Assembly: GCA_031263335.1 (NCBI GenBank)
Contig: JAISGB010000146.1
Span: 1 to 15,896, forward strand
DNA length: 15,896 nt
Direction of reading: 5' to 3'
Source of the DNA: Eubacteriales Family XIII. Incertae Sedis bacterium
GTDB lineage: Bacteria; Bacillota; Clostridia; Peptostreptococcales; Anaerovoracaceae
The translations under genes were made by a program, and so were the position numbers. Below, one piece after another: positions 7,092 to 14,544 of the stretch. The notes under the pieces were generated by a model. That model saw only the letters and a program-made list of their open reading frames with translations, was not told the origin of the DNA and made no database searches. Every line of letters starts with the position of its first letter. The first letter of the stretch is position 1.

Positions 7092-8354
7092 TTATATCAA
7101 CCAAGCCGGAACGTACCAATTCTTCTTGTCGATCGGGATGACGTCGGAGGGCATACAGATGACCGCCCCTGTGCCTATCTCCGTCTTTAAATGCGCCGTA
7201 CCCGAAAGCACATCGTCTTCATTCGGATCTTCCTCGATCGGCTTGAGGGCGGAGAAATTCCGGATCGCGTCTTTCGGCGCGGAACCCTTTTTTATTTCCA
7301 TGGGATGGACCTTCCCGTCTAAGGCGATGATGAGATCGATCTCTTTTTTGTTGCTGTCGCGATAAAAATACAGAGGCGGCCTTTTGCCGTTGTGCAGATA
7401 GCTCTTGTAGATTTCCGAAACGACCCATGTTTCGAAAAATGGACCGCTCATCGCGCCGTGTTCCAATACTTCCGCGCTGCTCCAACGGGTGATATGGGCG
7501 CAAAGCCCGGTGTCGAGAAAATACATGCGCGGCGCCCGAACCACTCGTTTCAGCGCGTTGTTTGCATAGGCCGGGATGAGGCAGACGAGTCCGCTCGATA
7601 CCAATACGGACAGCCATTGTTTCGCCGTAGGCGCGGAAATGCCCGCTTCATTCGCCAAGGTTTCATAGTTTACGTTCGTGGCCGTCCTCGCCGCCACAAT
7701 ACCGATAAAATTCAAGAATGACAATTCGTTTGCCACTTGGGACAAGTTCTTGATGTCGCGGCTGATATAGGTTTCCAGATAGGATTCGAAGTATTCGTCG
7801 CGCTTCGTCTGTTCCGTTTCGTACATGCGCGGCATCGAGCCTTTGAAGATGCGCTCAAACACTTGTCCGATGTTCGGCGGCGAAGCCAATCCGGCGCGCC
7901 GTATCCATTCCTGCGGCTCCGCCGTGAACTCCGCAAAGCGGGTCCCCGTGATTTCACTGTTTGACAGTCCAAGCATACGGACCACGCCGGCGCGCCCGGC
8001 CAACGATTCCGTAACCTGTGCCATCAGGTGAAAGGTCTGCGAGCCTGTCAGCCAAAAATCTCCGCATTGCTTGTGTTCATCGACGTATACCTTGATATGG
8101 TCGAACAATTCCGGCGCGTATTGCACTTCGTCGATCAGGACGGGCGGCGCGTATCGTTGCAGGAACATTGCGGGTTCCTGTTTTGCGAACGCCCGAACGG
8201 TCGGATTGTCGAGCGATACGATCTTCCGGTCCGCGCTCGCCATTTTTTTCAGCAAGGTGGACTTACCGACTTGACGCGGCCCGGTCAACATCAGCACGGG
8301 GAATGCCGCGTCTATGTTGCGCAATGCGCCCTCAACGATCCTTTCATAAAACAT
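7092..8354 (-). CDS. AAA-type ATPase with a C-terminal DUF4143 nuclease-like domain
   Basis: This belongs to the widespread AAA/DUF4143 ATPases, whose biological role is poorly defined and which often move between genomes. The start at 8354 is chosen because GGAGGG lies eight bases upstream; the product has 420 residues. The N-terminal ATPase shows Walker A GPRQVGKS (25-32), Walker B VLIDEVQ (72-78) and a sensor strand WLTGSQ (101-106). A winged-helix-like middle region contains YETLANEAGISAPTAKQWL. The C-terminal domain has YFLDTGLCAHI, ETWVVSEIYK and FYRDSNKKEIDLII followed by MEIKKG, which resembles a PD-(D/E)XK nuclease core. It sits alone on the minus strand between ispE and the SRP RNA, where related Firmicutes usually have tadA beside the RNA. 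That suggests an acquired gene. Confidence 0.93.
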   Translation of the reverse strand: MFYERIVEGALRNIDAAFPVLMLTGPRQVGKSTLLKKMASADRKIVSLDNPTVRAFAKQEPAMFLQRYAPPVLIDEVQYAPELFDHIKVYVDEHKQCGDFWLTGSQTFHLMAQVTESLAGRAGVVRMLGLSNSEITGTRFAEFTAEPQEWIRRAGLASPPNIGQVFERIFKGSMPRMYETEQTKRDEYFESYLETYISRDIKNLSQVANELSFLNFIGIVAARTATNVNYETLANEAGISAPTAKQWLSVLVSSGLVCLIPAYANNALKRVVRAPRMYFLDTGLCAHITRWSSAEVLEHGAMSGPFFETWVVSEIYKSYLHNGKRPPLYFYRDSNKKEIDLIIALDGKVHPMEIKKGSAPKDAIRNFSALKPIEEDPNEDDVLSGTAHLKTEIGTGAVICMPSDVIPIDKKNWYVPAWLI

Positions 8355-8477
8355 TGCAAACCCTCCTTCGGCGGGAATCACGGCCGAACAATTTACGGAG
8401 ATCCAAACTGTAATTTCAGATTAACATAAACCCGGGGTTTTATCAAGCGGTAACCCCCGTGTACTTTCAAATTGTGC

Positions 8478-8506
8478 TTGACGGTAATGCGAAGGTGGCT
8501 TACAAT
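8478..8506 (+). promoter_or_regulatory. Strong candidate promoter for the SRP RNA–dnaX–ybaB–recR unit
   Basis: TTGACG (8478-8483) and TACAAT (8501-8506) have a 17-base spacer, a near-consensus sigma-A promoter. The start would be near 8513, about 25 bases before the first paired base of the SRP RNA, which implies 5' trimming. No terminator is visible between the RNA and dnaX, so this promoter probably also serves dnaX, ybaB and recR. Confidence 0.75.
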
Positions 8507-8537
8507 GCAAGTAATGTAACGAGCGCGATCCGTGACC

Positions 8538-8668
8538 CGAGGTTTTGCAGGCGGGGTTTGGTTCCGCGCAATGGGAACCCGTGAACCTCGTCAGGTCCGG
8601 AAGGAAGCAGCGATAAGCGGATTATCCCATGTGCCGCGGATCGGCCTGACCCTGCCTGCAAAGCCTCG
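8538..8668 (+). ncRNA. ffs: Signal recognition particle RNA, small (4.5S-like) type
   Basis: This is the RNA scaffold of the signal recognition particle. It binds Ffh and guides nascent membrane and secreted proteins to FtsY. The diagnostic apical sequence GTCAGGTCCGGAAGGAAGCA, with its GGAA tetraloop and conserved asymmetric loop, lies at 8590-8609. The ends pair as a continuous 15-base helix, 8538-8552 with 8654-8668, including one G-U pair. Further out from the tip, ATGGGA pairs with TCCCAT. The molecule of about 131 nucleotides contains the domain IV hairpin only and lacks the Alu domain of the larger Bacillus-type RNA. The exact ends are inferred from the pairing. It lies directly upstream of dnaX, as in many Firmicutes. 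Confidence 0.96.
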
Positions 8669-8711
8669 TGTTGTTGTATCGCGGTTATTCAGTCGGGTCG
8701 AGAGGGGATCA

Positions 8712-9815
8712 TTGGACGGGAAATACATCGCCATTTACAGAAGATTTCGGCCGGAGACCTTCGACAAGGTTCTCGGGCAGGAACATGTCGTCAGGATCCT
8801 GCGCAGTCAGATCGCCTCGAACAACACAGGCCACGCCTATCTGTTCAGCGGCACGAGGGGTACGGGCAAGACCACCATGGCGCGGTTGCTCGCAAAGGGG
8901 CTGAATTGCCTGAGCGACGGGGAACGGCCCTGCGGCGTCTGTGAAAACTGCGTCTCCATCAAAAATGGAGCCTTCATCGACGTGATAGAGATAGACGCCG
9001 CGTCCAACAACGGCGTGGACAATGTCCGTGAACTCAGGGAGAGTGTCGTCTATCCGCCGGGCGTCGGCAGGAAAAAGGTGTTCATCATCGACGAGGTGCA
9101 TATGTTCTCGAAGGGCGCGTTCAACGCCCTGTTAAAGACCTTGGAGGAACCCCCGGAGCATGTGGTCTTTGTGCTCGCCACCACGGAGCCGAACAAATTG
9201 CCCGCCACCATCCGGTCCAGATGTCTGCGATTTGATTTCAAGCGCGTTTCCGTCGCCGAGATCGTGAAAGGCATGCGAGAGATCTGCGCCGAGATGGACG
9301 TCCGCGCCGATGACGACGCCCTGGTCCTCTTGGCCGGCAACGCGGACGGATCGGTGCGGGACGGACTCAGCCTTTTGGAACAATGCGTCTCCGCGGGTAC
9401 GGGTTCGATCATGCGTGAGTCGGTTCTTGAGATACTGGGCAGCCCCGGCGATGATTTGTTGTCCTCCCTGACGGACGATGTCGCGGCCGGGCGGATCGCG
9501 GAAGCGTTGATACTCCTCGATGAGATATTGGCCGCGGGCAAGGACGAGCGGCGCGTGATCGAGGAATGGATACAGTATTTCCACAGCGCGCTCCTGATCA
9601 AGTTCGTCAAGAACCCGGAGCGCATCGTGAACAGATCCGTCGAGAGCATCGATCGGATACGCAAACAGAGCAAGCGCCTTGAGCCGGCGTTCATCAACGA
9701 TTGTATCTACAGGCTCTCGAAATTGTTGAACGATGTCCGATGGTCGGCGCATACGAGAATATTGTTGGAGATGACGATCATCGAGATGGGCGAAAACGCG
9801 ACCGTTGAACGATAG
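8712..9815 (+). CDS. dnaX: DNA polymerase III gamma/tau subunit, short form
   Basis: DnaX is the clamp-loader ATPase that loads the beta sliding clamp and organises the replicative polymerase. The start is the TTG at 8712, with AGAGGGG at 8701-8707; sequence further upstream belongs to the SRP RNA. The motifs are FRPETFDKVLGQEHV at the N terminus, Walker A GTRGTGKTT (47-55), zinc-binding Cys66, Cys74, Cys77 and Cys80, the DEVH box (127-130), TLEEPP and the SRC sensor (169-171). The product has only 367 residues, whereas many Firmicutes homologues exceed 500. It ends soon after the collar domain (domain III), so the tau-specific region that contacts polymerase and helicase is absent. No slippery frameshift heptamer was noticed. 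The last residues, ATVER, are encoded by the left arm of an intergenic repeat. Confidence 0.95.
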   Translation: MDGKYIAIYRRFRPETFDKVLGQEHVVRILRSQIASNNTGHAYLFSGTRGTGKTTMARLLAKGLNCLSDGERPCGVCENCVSIKNGAFIDVIEIDAASNNGVDNVRELRESVVYPPGVGRKKVFIIDEVHMFSKGAFNALLKTLEEPPEHVVFVLATTEPNKLPATIRSRCLRFDFKRVSVAEIVKGMREICAEMDVRADDDALVLLAGNADGSVRDGLSLLEQCVSAGTGSIMRESVLEILGSPGDDLLSSLTDDVAAGRIAEALILLDEILAAGKDERRVIEEWIQYFHSALLIKFVKNPERIVNRSVESIDRIRKQSKRLEPAFINDCIYRLSKLLNDVRWSAHTRILLEMTIIEMGENATVER

Positions 9816-9854
9816 CATGTTCAACACTTAAATCAAAACTATTCAACGGTCGCG
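9797..9854. repeat. Intergenic repeat element, copy 2: perfect 13-base inverted repeat over the dnaX stop
   Basis: CGCGACCGTTGAA (9797-9809) is perfectly complementary to TTCAACGGTCGCG (9842-9854), with a 32-base loop. Read on the minus strand, 9854 to about 9811 aligns with copy 1 at 1565-1609: the CGCGACCGTTG core, TAGTTTTGATTT, then TTGAACA. The left arm lies inside the last codons of dnaX, and the TAG stop is in the loop. In RNA this would be a stable stem between dnaX and ybaB. It lacks the T-run of an intrinsic terminator, so it may act as an mRNA processing or stability element. Confidence 0.8.
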
Positions 9855-9885
9855 ATGGTTACATTATGAAAGGAGACGCGGGGTT

Positions 9886-10251
9886 ATGGGCAAAGGCATG
9901 AAGGCCGGCAAGAAAAAGTCGTCCGGCGGCGGCGCGAAGGGTATGCAGATGCAACAGGCGAAACAGTTGCAACAGCTTCAAGCCATGCAACAGGAGATGG
10001 ACGACATTCAAGCCGAGATAGAAAAGAAGGAAGTCGAAACCACGGCGGGCGGCGGCGCCGTCGCGGTCAAGGTCAACGGGAAGAAGGAATTGGTTTCCGT
10101 CAAGATAGACCCGGATGTCATGGACAAGGACGATCCGGAGATGTTGCAGGACCTCATCGTCGTCGCCGTGAACGAGGGGATCAGGCAGATAGAGGAGATA
10201 TCCAAGAGCGAGATGGAGAAGGTGACCGGCGGCCTGAACCTGCCGATCTGA
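9886..10251 (+). CDS. ybaB: YbaB/EbfC family nucleoid-associated protein
   Basis: Proteins of this small family form dimers that bind DNA, and they are regularly encoded between dnaX and recR. The 121-residue product has a Lys/Gly-rich start, a Gln/Met-rich helical region (about 18-50, with repeated QQLQ), and the family core [19 protein letters not shown], then [10 protein letters not shown] and a C-terminal helix [25 protein letters not shown] lies ten bases before the ATG. The Lys-rich N-terminal extension is longer than in the E. coli protein and could add DNA contacts. It is in an operon with dnaX and with recR, which starts eight bases after its stop. Confidence 0.95.
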   Translation: MGKGMKAGKKKSSGGGAKGMQMQQAKQLQQLQAMQQEMDDIQAEIEKKEVETTAGGGAVAVKVNGKKELVSVKIDPDVMDKDDPEMLQDLIVVAVNEGIRQIEEISKSEMEKVTGGLNLPI

Positions 10252-10259
10252 CGGAGTCC

Positions 10260-10862
10260 ATGTATAACTACCCCAAACCTCTGGCGAAACTGATCAATGA
10301 ACTGTCCAAGTTGCCCGGCATCGGCGGCAAGACGGCGCAACGGTTGGCCTTTCACATTCTCGCCATGAGCGACGATGAGGCGTTCGAGATCGCGGACGCG
10401 ATAACCGTCGCCAAGAAGGAGATGAAATACTGCTCCGTCTGCGGCAATCTGACGGACGCCGATCCCTGCGCCATCTGCGGCGATCCCGGTCGGGATCGGA
10501 CGGTGATCTGCGTGGTGGAAACGCCCCGCGATGTGGCGGCCGTCGAGCGTATGAAGGAATACAAAGGACTGTATCATGTCCTTCACGGAGCGATATCCCC
10601 CATGGACGGCATCGGACCCGAGGACATCAACATGAAACATCTCATCGTGCGACTCCGCGGGGACGATCAAGTGAATGAGGTCATCATCGCCACGAACCCG
10701 AATATCGAAGGGGAGGCTACGGCGATGTACGCCGCGAAGCTCATCAAGCCGTCCGGCATCCGCGTATCGAGGATCGCCCACGGCGTCCCCGTCGGCGGCG
10801 ATCTGGACTATACCGATGATCTAACGCTGTCAAAAGCAATGGAGGGTCGCCGCGAACTGTAG
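10260..10862 (+). CDS. recR: Recombination mediator protein RecR
   Basis: RecR works with RecO and RecF to load RecA on gapped single-stranded DNA during recombinational repair. The product has 200 residues, the normal length. An N-terminal helix-hairpin-helix region contains [17 protein letters not shown] (18-34). A four-cysteine zinc finger follows (Cys58, Cys61, Cys70, Cys73), then a Toprim domain with [13 protein letters not shown] and [12 protein letters not shown], and a C-terminal segment with [14 protein letters not shown] sequence ([15 protein letters not shown]) ending in MEGRREL. It is the third gene of the dnaX–ybaB–recR unit and stops ten bases before the core of the third repeat copy. 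Confidence 0.97.
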   Translation: MYNYPKPLAKLINELSKLPGIGGKTAQRLAFHILAMSDDEAFEIADAITVAKKEMKYCSVCGNLTDADPCAICGDPGRDRTVICVVETPRDVAAVERMKEYKGLYHVLHGAISPMDGIGPEDINMKHLIVRLRGDDQVNEVIIATNPNIEGEATAMYAAKLIKPSGIRVSRIAHGVPVGGDLDYTDDLTLSKAMEGRREL

Positions 10863-10871
10863 GGTAACTCC

Positions 10872-10948
10872 CGCGACCGTTGCGTAGTCTTGATTTATGT
10901 TTTTATCACGAGCCTTGATTTAAGTTTTGAGTTGATAATCACTCAAGG
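10872..10948 (+). repeat. Intergenic repeat element, copy 3, with a hairpin beside the cdd ribosome binding site
   Basis: The recR–cdd gap holds CGCGACCGTTG (10872-10882), then TAGTCTTGATTTATG and a second, better-matching block TTGATTTAAGTTTTGAG (10915-10931). The copy therefore looks partly duplicated relative to copies 1 and 2. At its end TTGAGT (10927-10932) and ACTCAA (10941-10946) form a perfect six-base stem with an eight-base loop, one base from the GGGAGGAGG of cdd. An alternative pairing, CCTTGA (10913-10918) with TCAAGG (10943-10948), would cover the edge of that site. Two competing stems suggest a possible effect on cdd translation, but this is inference. Confidence 0.65.
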
Positions 10949-10961
10949 GAGGAGGTCGGCG

Positions 10962-11360
10962 ATGGACAATAAGGCGCTGTATCTTAGGGCAAAATCCGCT
11001 TGCGCGCGAGCCTATGCTCCTTATTCCGGTTTTCGCGTCGGGGCTGCGGCGCTTACGGCGTCCGGCGAGGTCTTTGAGGGCGTGAACATCGAAAACGCGT
11101 CCTACGGCGCCACGATCTGCGCGGAGCGCGTCGCCGTTGCTTCCGCCGTCCTGAACGGGCACAGGGACGATATCGAGGCCGTCGCCATCGCCGCCGTCTC
11201 GGCGTCCGGCGCCGTCGTCGCGCTCCCCTGCGGCATCTGCCGCCAATTCCTCTTCGAGTTCGGCGCGGACATTCGCGTCATCGTCGGCAAGGACGAAGAT
11301 CACTTGCGGGAGTACCGATTGTCGGAACTCCTGCCCGAAGGTTTCCGTCTTGGTTATTGA
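10962..11360 (+). CDS. cdd: Cytidine deaminase
   Basis: Cdd hydrolyses cytidine and deoxycytidine to the uridine forms in pyrimidine salvage. The 132-residue product has the size of the tetrameric bacterial enzyme. It shows YSGFRVGAA (21-29), the nucleoside-binding NIEN (43-46), the catalytic CAERVA with zinc ligand Cys53 and Glu55, and PCGICRQ with Cys90 and Cys93. The start at 10962 is set by the strong GGGAGGAGG at 10948-10956; in-frame sequence further upstream lies inside the repeat. The radical SAM genes begin 11 bases after its stop, so they may share its transcript. Confidence 0.96.
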   Translation: MDNKALYLRAKSACARAYAPYSGFRVGAAALTASGEVFEGVNIENASYGATICAERVAVASAVLNGHRDDIEAVAIAAVSASGAVVALPCGICRQFLFEFGADIRVIVGKDEDHLREYRLSELLPEGFRLGY

Positions 11361-11371
11361 GAGCGTGACAA

Positions 11372-12352
11372 ATGAAGCGGTTATACTTTGCGGTCACAAG
11401 ACGTTGCAATCTTCGTTGCGCTCACTGTTTTAACGACTCCGGAAAAACGCTCCGGGATGAGCCGGATGCCGCCCGGATCTGTTCCGTTATTGAAAAGGCG
11501 TCCGCAGAGGGTTTTTCGGAAATACAGATTACGGGCGGTGAGGCCTTGGTTCGGGAGGATATATGGGACATCCTCGATTTTGCCGGCGCCAAGGGGCTGA
11601 CCGTGCTGTTGCAGACAAACGGCGTTATCGATGATCGCGTTATGGATAAACTGCGCCGCTCGGATCCGGAACGCACAGGCTTTATCATATCGGTGGACGG
11701 GTTTGAAACCAACGACGCTTTACGCGGCGCGGGCGTTACCGATCGCGCCCTCCGTTCCGTTCGGGTTTTGTCCGGGCGCTTCCGCGTTCGCATCAACACG
11801 TTGCTCACCGCACAGATAAGCGACTCGGAAATCAGGCGAATGATCGATTTTGCGGGGCAAACCGGAGCGGCGCTCGCGTTCAATCCCATTATCCCCATCG
11901 GCAGAAGCGGTATATCCGACATGGGGGATCCGAGGGAATTGTTTAAACGCATGGTATGGATTGAGAAAGCGGGCGTCAACATACGGAAAGGCTTTACATA
12001 TGACGCTCAGGCCAAGTCGTTTTGCGAGAATGAGAATTGCCCCGTCCGGACACGCGACGGCGTTTTTGTCTCCGCAGACGGGGATTGCTATCCCTGCGGT
12101 TTTTTTGACGGGCTTGAAGAAATGAGATTGGGTAATATCATGGAGGACGGTGACGGATTCGCGTCCGTCATGCGGAACTACCCTGCGGGATATGATGAAA
12201 TAAACCGTGAATGCGCGGTCTGCTTTTATTACAAAACCGGGAAATGCTTTGCCGGTTGCCCGGCTCGTATACACGCCTTGCACGACCGGTTCGGGGGACG
12301 TGAGTATTACTGTATGAAACAATACGGAGAGGAGTGGATGCGCGATGTGTAG
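11372..12352 (+). CDS. Radical SAM/SPASM protein 1
   Basis: This is a predicted radical S-adenosylmethionine enzyme, which would use an iron-sulfur cluster to generate a 5'-deoxyadenosyl radical. The 326-residue protein carries the cluster motif CNLRCAHC (Cys12, Cys16, Cys19), GGEAL (55-59) for SAM binding and ISVDGFE (106-112). A C-terminal SPASM-type region contains Cys218, Cys223, Cys239, Cys242, Cys281, Cys284, Cys292, Cys296 and Cys314, enough for auxiliary clusters. SPASM enzymes commonly modify ribosomal peptides or small cofactors. The exact subfamily and the substrate are not recognisable from sequence alone. The ribosome binding site is weak (GAGAG), which suggests coupling to cdd. 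Its 3' end overlaps the next gene by eight bases. Confidence 0.9.
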   Translation: MKRLYFAVTRRCNLRCAHCFNDSGKTLRDEPDAARICSVIEKASAEGFSEIQITGGEALVREDIWDILDFAGAKGLTVLLQTNGVIDDRVMDKLRRSDPERTGFIISVDGFETNDALRGAGVTDRALRSVRVLSGRFRVRINTLLTAQISDSEIRRMIDFAGQTGAALAFNPIIPIGRSGISDMGDPRELFKRMVWIEKAGVNIRKGFTYDAQAKSFCENENCPVRTRDGVFVSADGDCYPCGFFDGLEEMRLGNIMEDGDGFASVMRNYPAGYDEINRECAVCFYYKTGKCFAGCPARIHALHDRFGGREYYCMKQYGEEWMRDV

Positions 12353-13547
12353 GCCCGCGTACCGCGCGAGGACGGAGTGGAACGGGATCGAACTGTTTGA
12401 GCGCAATGAAGGCCGTTCGTTTCTCATTGAACCGGATGGGGCGTTGGACGCATATGACTGCGAAAAGCCCATAGACACCCCATATCACAAGAACGCGAAT
12501 TATTGTTCCGCGCCGAAGCGCGTGTATTGGGAACTGACGCGGAAATGCAATCTTGCCTGCGCAAACTGTTATAACCGGTTTGCCGCTCCGCATTTTGCGG
12601 GAGAGATGGATTTGGAGCAATGTATGCGTCTGGGAAAGACCCTGTATGAAAACGGCGTTTGGATTGTCCAACTGACGGGCGGGGAACCCACCGCCTCGCC
12701 CCATGTGTGGGAACTGGCGGCCTATTTGAAGGCGTTGGGATTCTATCTCGCCATGGGTACGAACGGCGTCTGGAAACGAGAGGTTATGGATAACGCCTTG
12801 GCCTCCGGCATCGATTGGCTCATCGTCTCTGTGGACGACGAGCATTTGGCGCAAAGCAAGCCTTTGCTCAAAGACGGTGTGCTTGCGGCGATCGAGACCG
12901 CCGGCGAATACGCCCGCGCCGGGCGTAGGGTGCGCGTCAACACATTGATCCAAGAGGGCAACCATACATATGAGCAGTTAAAACCGTTGGCTGAAAACTG
13001 TTGCCGGATCGGCGTCGAATCATTGAATTGCATCCCTTTGCGCCCGTTCACATCGGAACCGTCGGCTTTGAAAAAGCAACTGACCAAGGATGGGTTTCGA
13101 GCGTTCATCGCCGCGTTGGAGATTCTTCGGGCGGAATATCCGGACTTGAATTTCGTCACAACCCTTGACTTGAAGCCGACGGACTCCCATGACCGCGTAT
13201 ACAAAAAAGAAAAATCCTGCGCCGCCGGACGGGAAGGGTGCGTCATCTCCCCGTACGGCGACGTTTACGGCTGTTCTTACAGCCTTGCGTCCTCGCTCGA
13301 CGGGAACGATCCCGAACGCGCGCGCTTTGTGGCGGGCAATCTCGATGAATGCGGGTTTATGGACATATGGAACGACTCGAAGCGGTGGGCCGTGTACCGT
13401 GACCTGCAAATGTACAAGCACGAAAGATGCCGCCGTTGCGATTATTACAATGCAAACCGATGTATCGGGAATTGTCCGATTATGGTAAAGAATTCCCCCG
13501 GCGCGTTTGACCCGTATTGTTATGTGGATGTTGGTTACCAATTTTGA
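12345..13547 (+). CDS. Radical SAM/SPASM protein 2, with an N-terminal extension
   Basis: This 400-residue predicted radical SAM enzyme starts inside the end of the previous gene (eight-base overlap), a sign of translational coupling. Residues 1-57 precede the barrel and include ELFERNEGRSFLIEPDGAL (16-34). That short strand pattern is reminiscent of peptide-recognition (PqqD/RRE-like) or ligand-binding extensions, but it is too short to assign. The radical SAM core follows with CNLACANC (Cys68, Cys72, Cys75), GGEPT (112-116) and IVSVDDE (160-166). The C-terminal SPASM region contains Cys292, Cys299, Cys310, Cys362, Cys365, Cys373, Cys377 and Cys392, which fits two auxiliary clusters. The substrate is unknown. 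The next gene begins six bases after its stop. Confidence 0.9.
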   Translation: MCRPAYRARTEWNGIELFERNEGRSFLIEPDGALDAYDCEKPIDTPYHKNANYCSAPKRVYWELTRKCNLACANCYNRFAAPHFAGEMDLEQCMRLGKTLYENGVWIVQLTGGEPTASPHVWELAAYLKALGFYLAMGTNGVWKREVMDNALASGIDWLIVSVDDEHLAQSKPLLKDGVLAAIETAGEYARAGRRVRVNTLIQEGNHTYEQLKPLAENCCRIGVESLNCIPLRPFTSEPSALKKQLTKDGFRAFIAALEILRAEYPDLNFVTTLDLKPTDSHDRVYKKEKSCAAGREGCVISPYGDVYGCSYSLASSLDGNDPERARFVAGNLDECGFMDIWNDSKRWAVYRDLQMYKHERCRRCDYYNANRCIGNCPIMVKNSPGAFDPYCYVDVGYQF

Positions 13548-13553
13548 CAAAAA

Positions 13554-14540
13554 ATGGGCGATCGCATAATGAAAGAGGAATATACCGTGGATTTTGAAAA
13601 GGCGAAACTGTTTCCCCGTATTGTGAATGTAAATGTGATGGCGGGACGCTGTCCGTGCCGTTGCGTACATTGCCCGGTGGGAACGGTCGCGCCGGAGGAT
13701 CGTTTGAAGCGGTTCGGTTCTAAGGAGATGAGCTTGGGACTGTTTGCCCGCATCGCCGAGGAAATCAGTTTGCATGAGGGAAGCATGATGCGCCTCCACT
13801 CGGTCGGGGAACCGCTCTTATGGAACAATCTGCCGGAAGCGTTGTCGATCCTGCGTGAATACGGCACGGATTCATGGCTGTTTACATGCGCTGTGACCCG
13901 CGCCGGAACGTTGCTTTCGGCGCTGTGTGAAAGCGTATCCATCATCGAGGTCTCCGTTAACGCCTCGGACGCGGACGGATACCGCGCAACCAAGGGCATT
14001 GACGCGTTTGACGTTGTTTCGGAAAATATCGCGTTCCTGTCCGGATATATCCGCAGGAACGGTTTGAAAACACGTCTCCTGCTGAGCCGCGTACAAACGG
14101 ACGATGAAAAGGCGGACGAAAGATTCATTGCATACTGGCGTGATAAGGATGTCGCTGCCGACGTGTTTGTCCGCTCCTATCACAATTACAATAATATTTT
14201 GGATATCCGCGGCGAAGCGGGGGTTAAAGAGCCGTGCCTCGTCCACTGGGCGCGGGCGTCCGTTGACTGCGACGGCGCAATGGTATGTTGCTTCAACGAA
14301 TTGTTTAAGGCATATACGGAAGATGTCGTTCTCGGGCGGATTGACGGCGACACAAATATCGCGCGGATTTGGAACGGAGAGAAGCTCGCCGCAATCCGCT
14401 CCTGCGATAGGTCGGGGGATTTTTCCCCGCTTGCGTTCGACATTCCGTGCAAAAACTGCCGGACCTGCCAACCGATAGACACGAAGAAGGAAACCTCGGA
14501 AAAACAATTGGAAACGATCTCACGTTGCCGGGAGGCTTAA
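13554..14540 (+). CDS. Radical SAM protein 3, with a SPASM-like C terminus
   Basis: This 328-residue predicted radical SAM enzyme is more divergent than the two before it. The cluster motif CPCRCVHC (Cys33, Cys37, Cys40) carries an extra cysteine at 35. The usual GGEP is replaced by SVGEP (83-87), and no clear ISVDG strand follows (IEVSVNASD at 131-139 takes its place). The C-terminal region has Cys228, Cys239, Cys245, Cys246, Cys299, Cys302 and Cys305, which suggests one SPASM-like or twitch auxiliary cluster. The start at 13554 has no clear ribosome binding site; ATG at 13569 (MKEEYTVDF) is an alternative and lacks one too. It is probably translated by coupling to the gene upstream. The substrate is unknown. 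Confidence 0.87.
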   Translation: MGDRIMKEEYTVDFEKAKLFPRIVNVNVMAGRCPCRCVHCPVGTVAPEDRLKRFGSKEMSLGLFARIAEEISLHEGSMMRLHSVGEPLLWNNLPEALSILREYGTDSWLFTCAVTRAGTLLSALCESVSIIEVSVNASDADGYRATKGIDAFDVVSENIAFLSGYIRRNGLKTRLLLSRVQTDDEKADERFIAYWRDKDVAADVFVRSYHNYNNILDIRGEAGVKEPCLVHWARASVDCDGAMVCCFNELFKAYTEDVVLGRIDGDTNIARIWNGEKLAAIRSCDRSGDFSPLAFDIPCKNCRTCQPIDTKKETSEKQLETISRCREA

Positions 14541-14544
14541 ACCG

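Noticed and set aside
8429..8456. GGGGTT/AACCCC inverted repeat upstream of the SRP RNA promoter as a terminator
   Set aside because: The stem is six bases with no T-run on either strand, and no gene ends there.
8532..8711. In-frame extension of dnaX upstream of 8712
   Set aside because: This stretch is the SRP RNA. A ribosome binding site and the family-like protein start lie at 8701-8720, so the extension is not coding.
10845..10878. GGTCGC/GCGACC inverted pair joining the recR end with repeat copy 3
   Set aside because: The left arm encodes the conserved EGRRE end of RecR, so the match is probably coincidental.
10890..10961. Extended cdd start giving 24 more residues
   Set aside because: The extension lies in the intergenic repeat and the strong ribosome binding site fixes the start at 10962.
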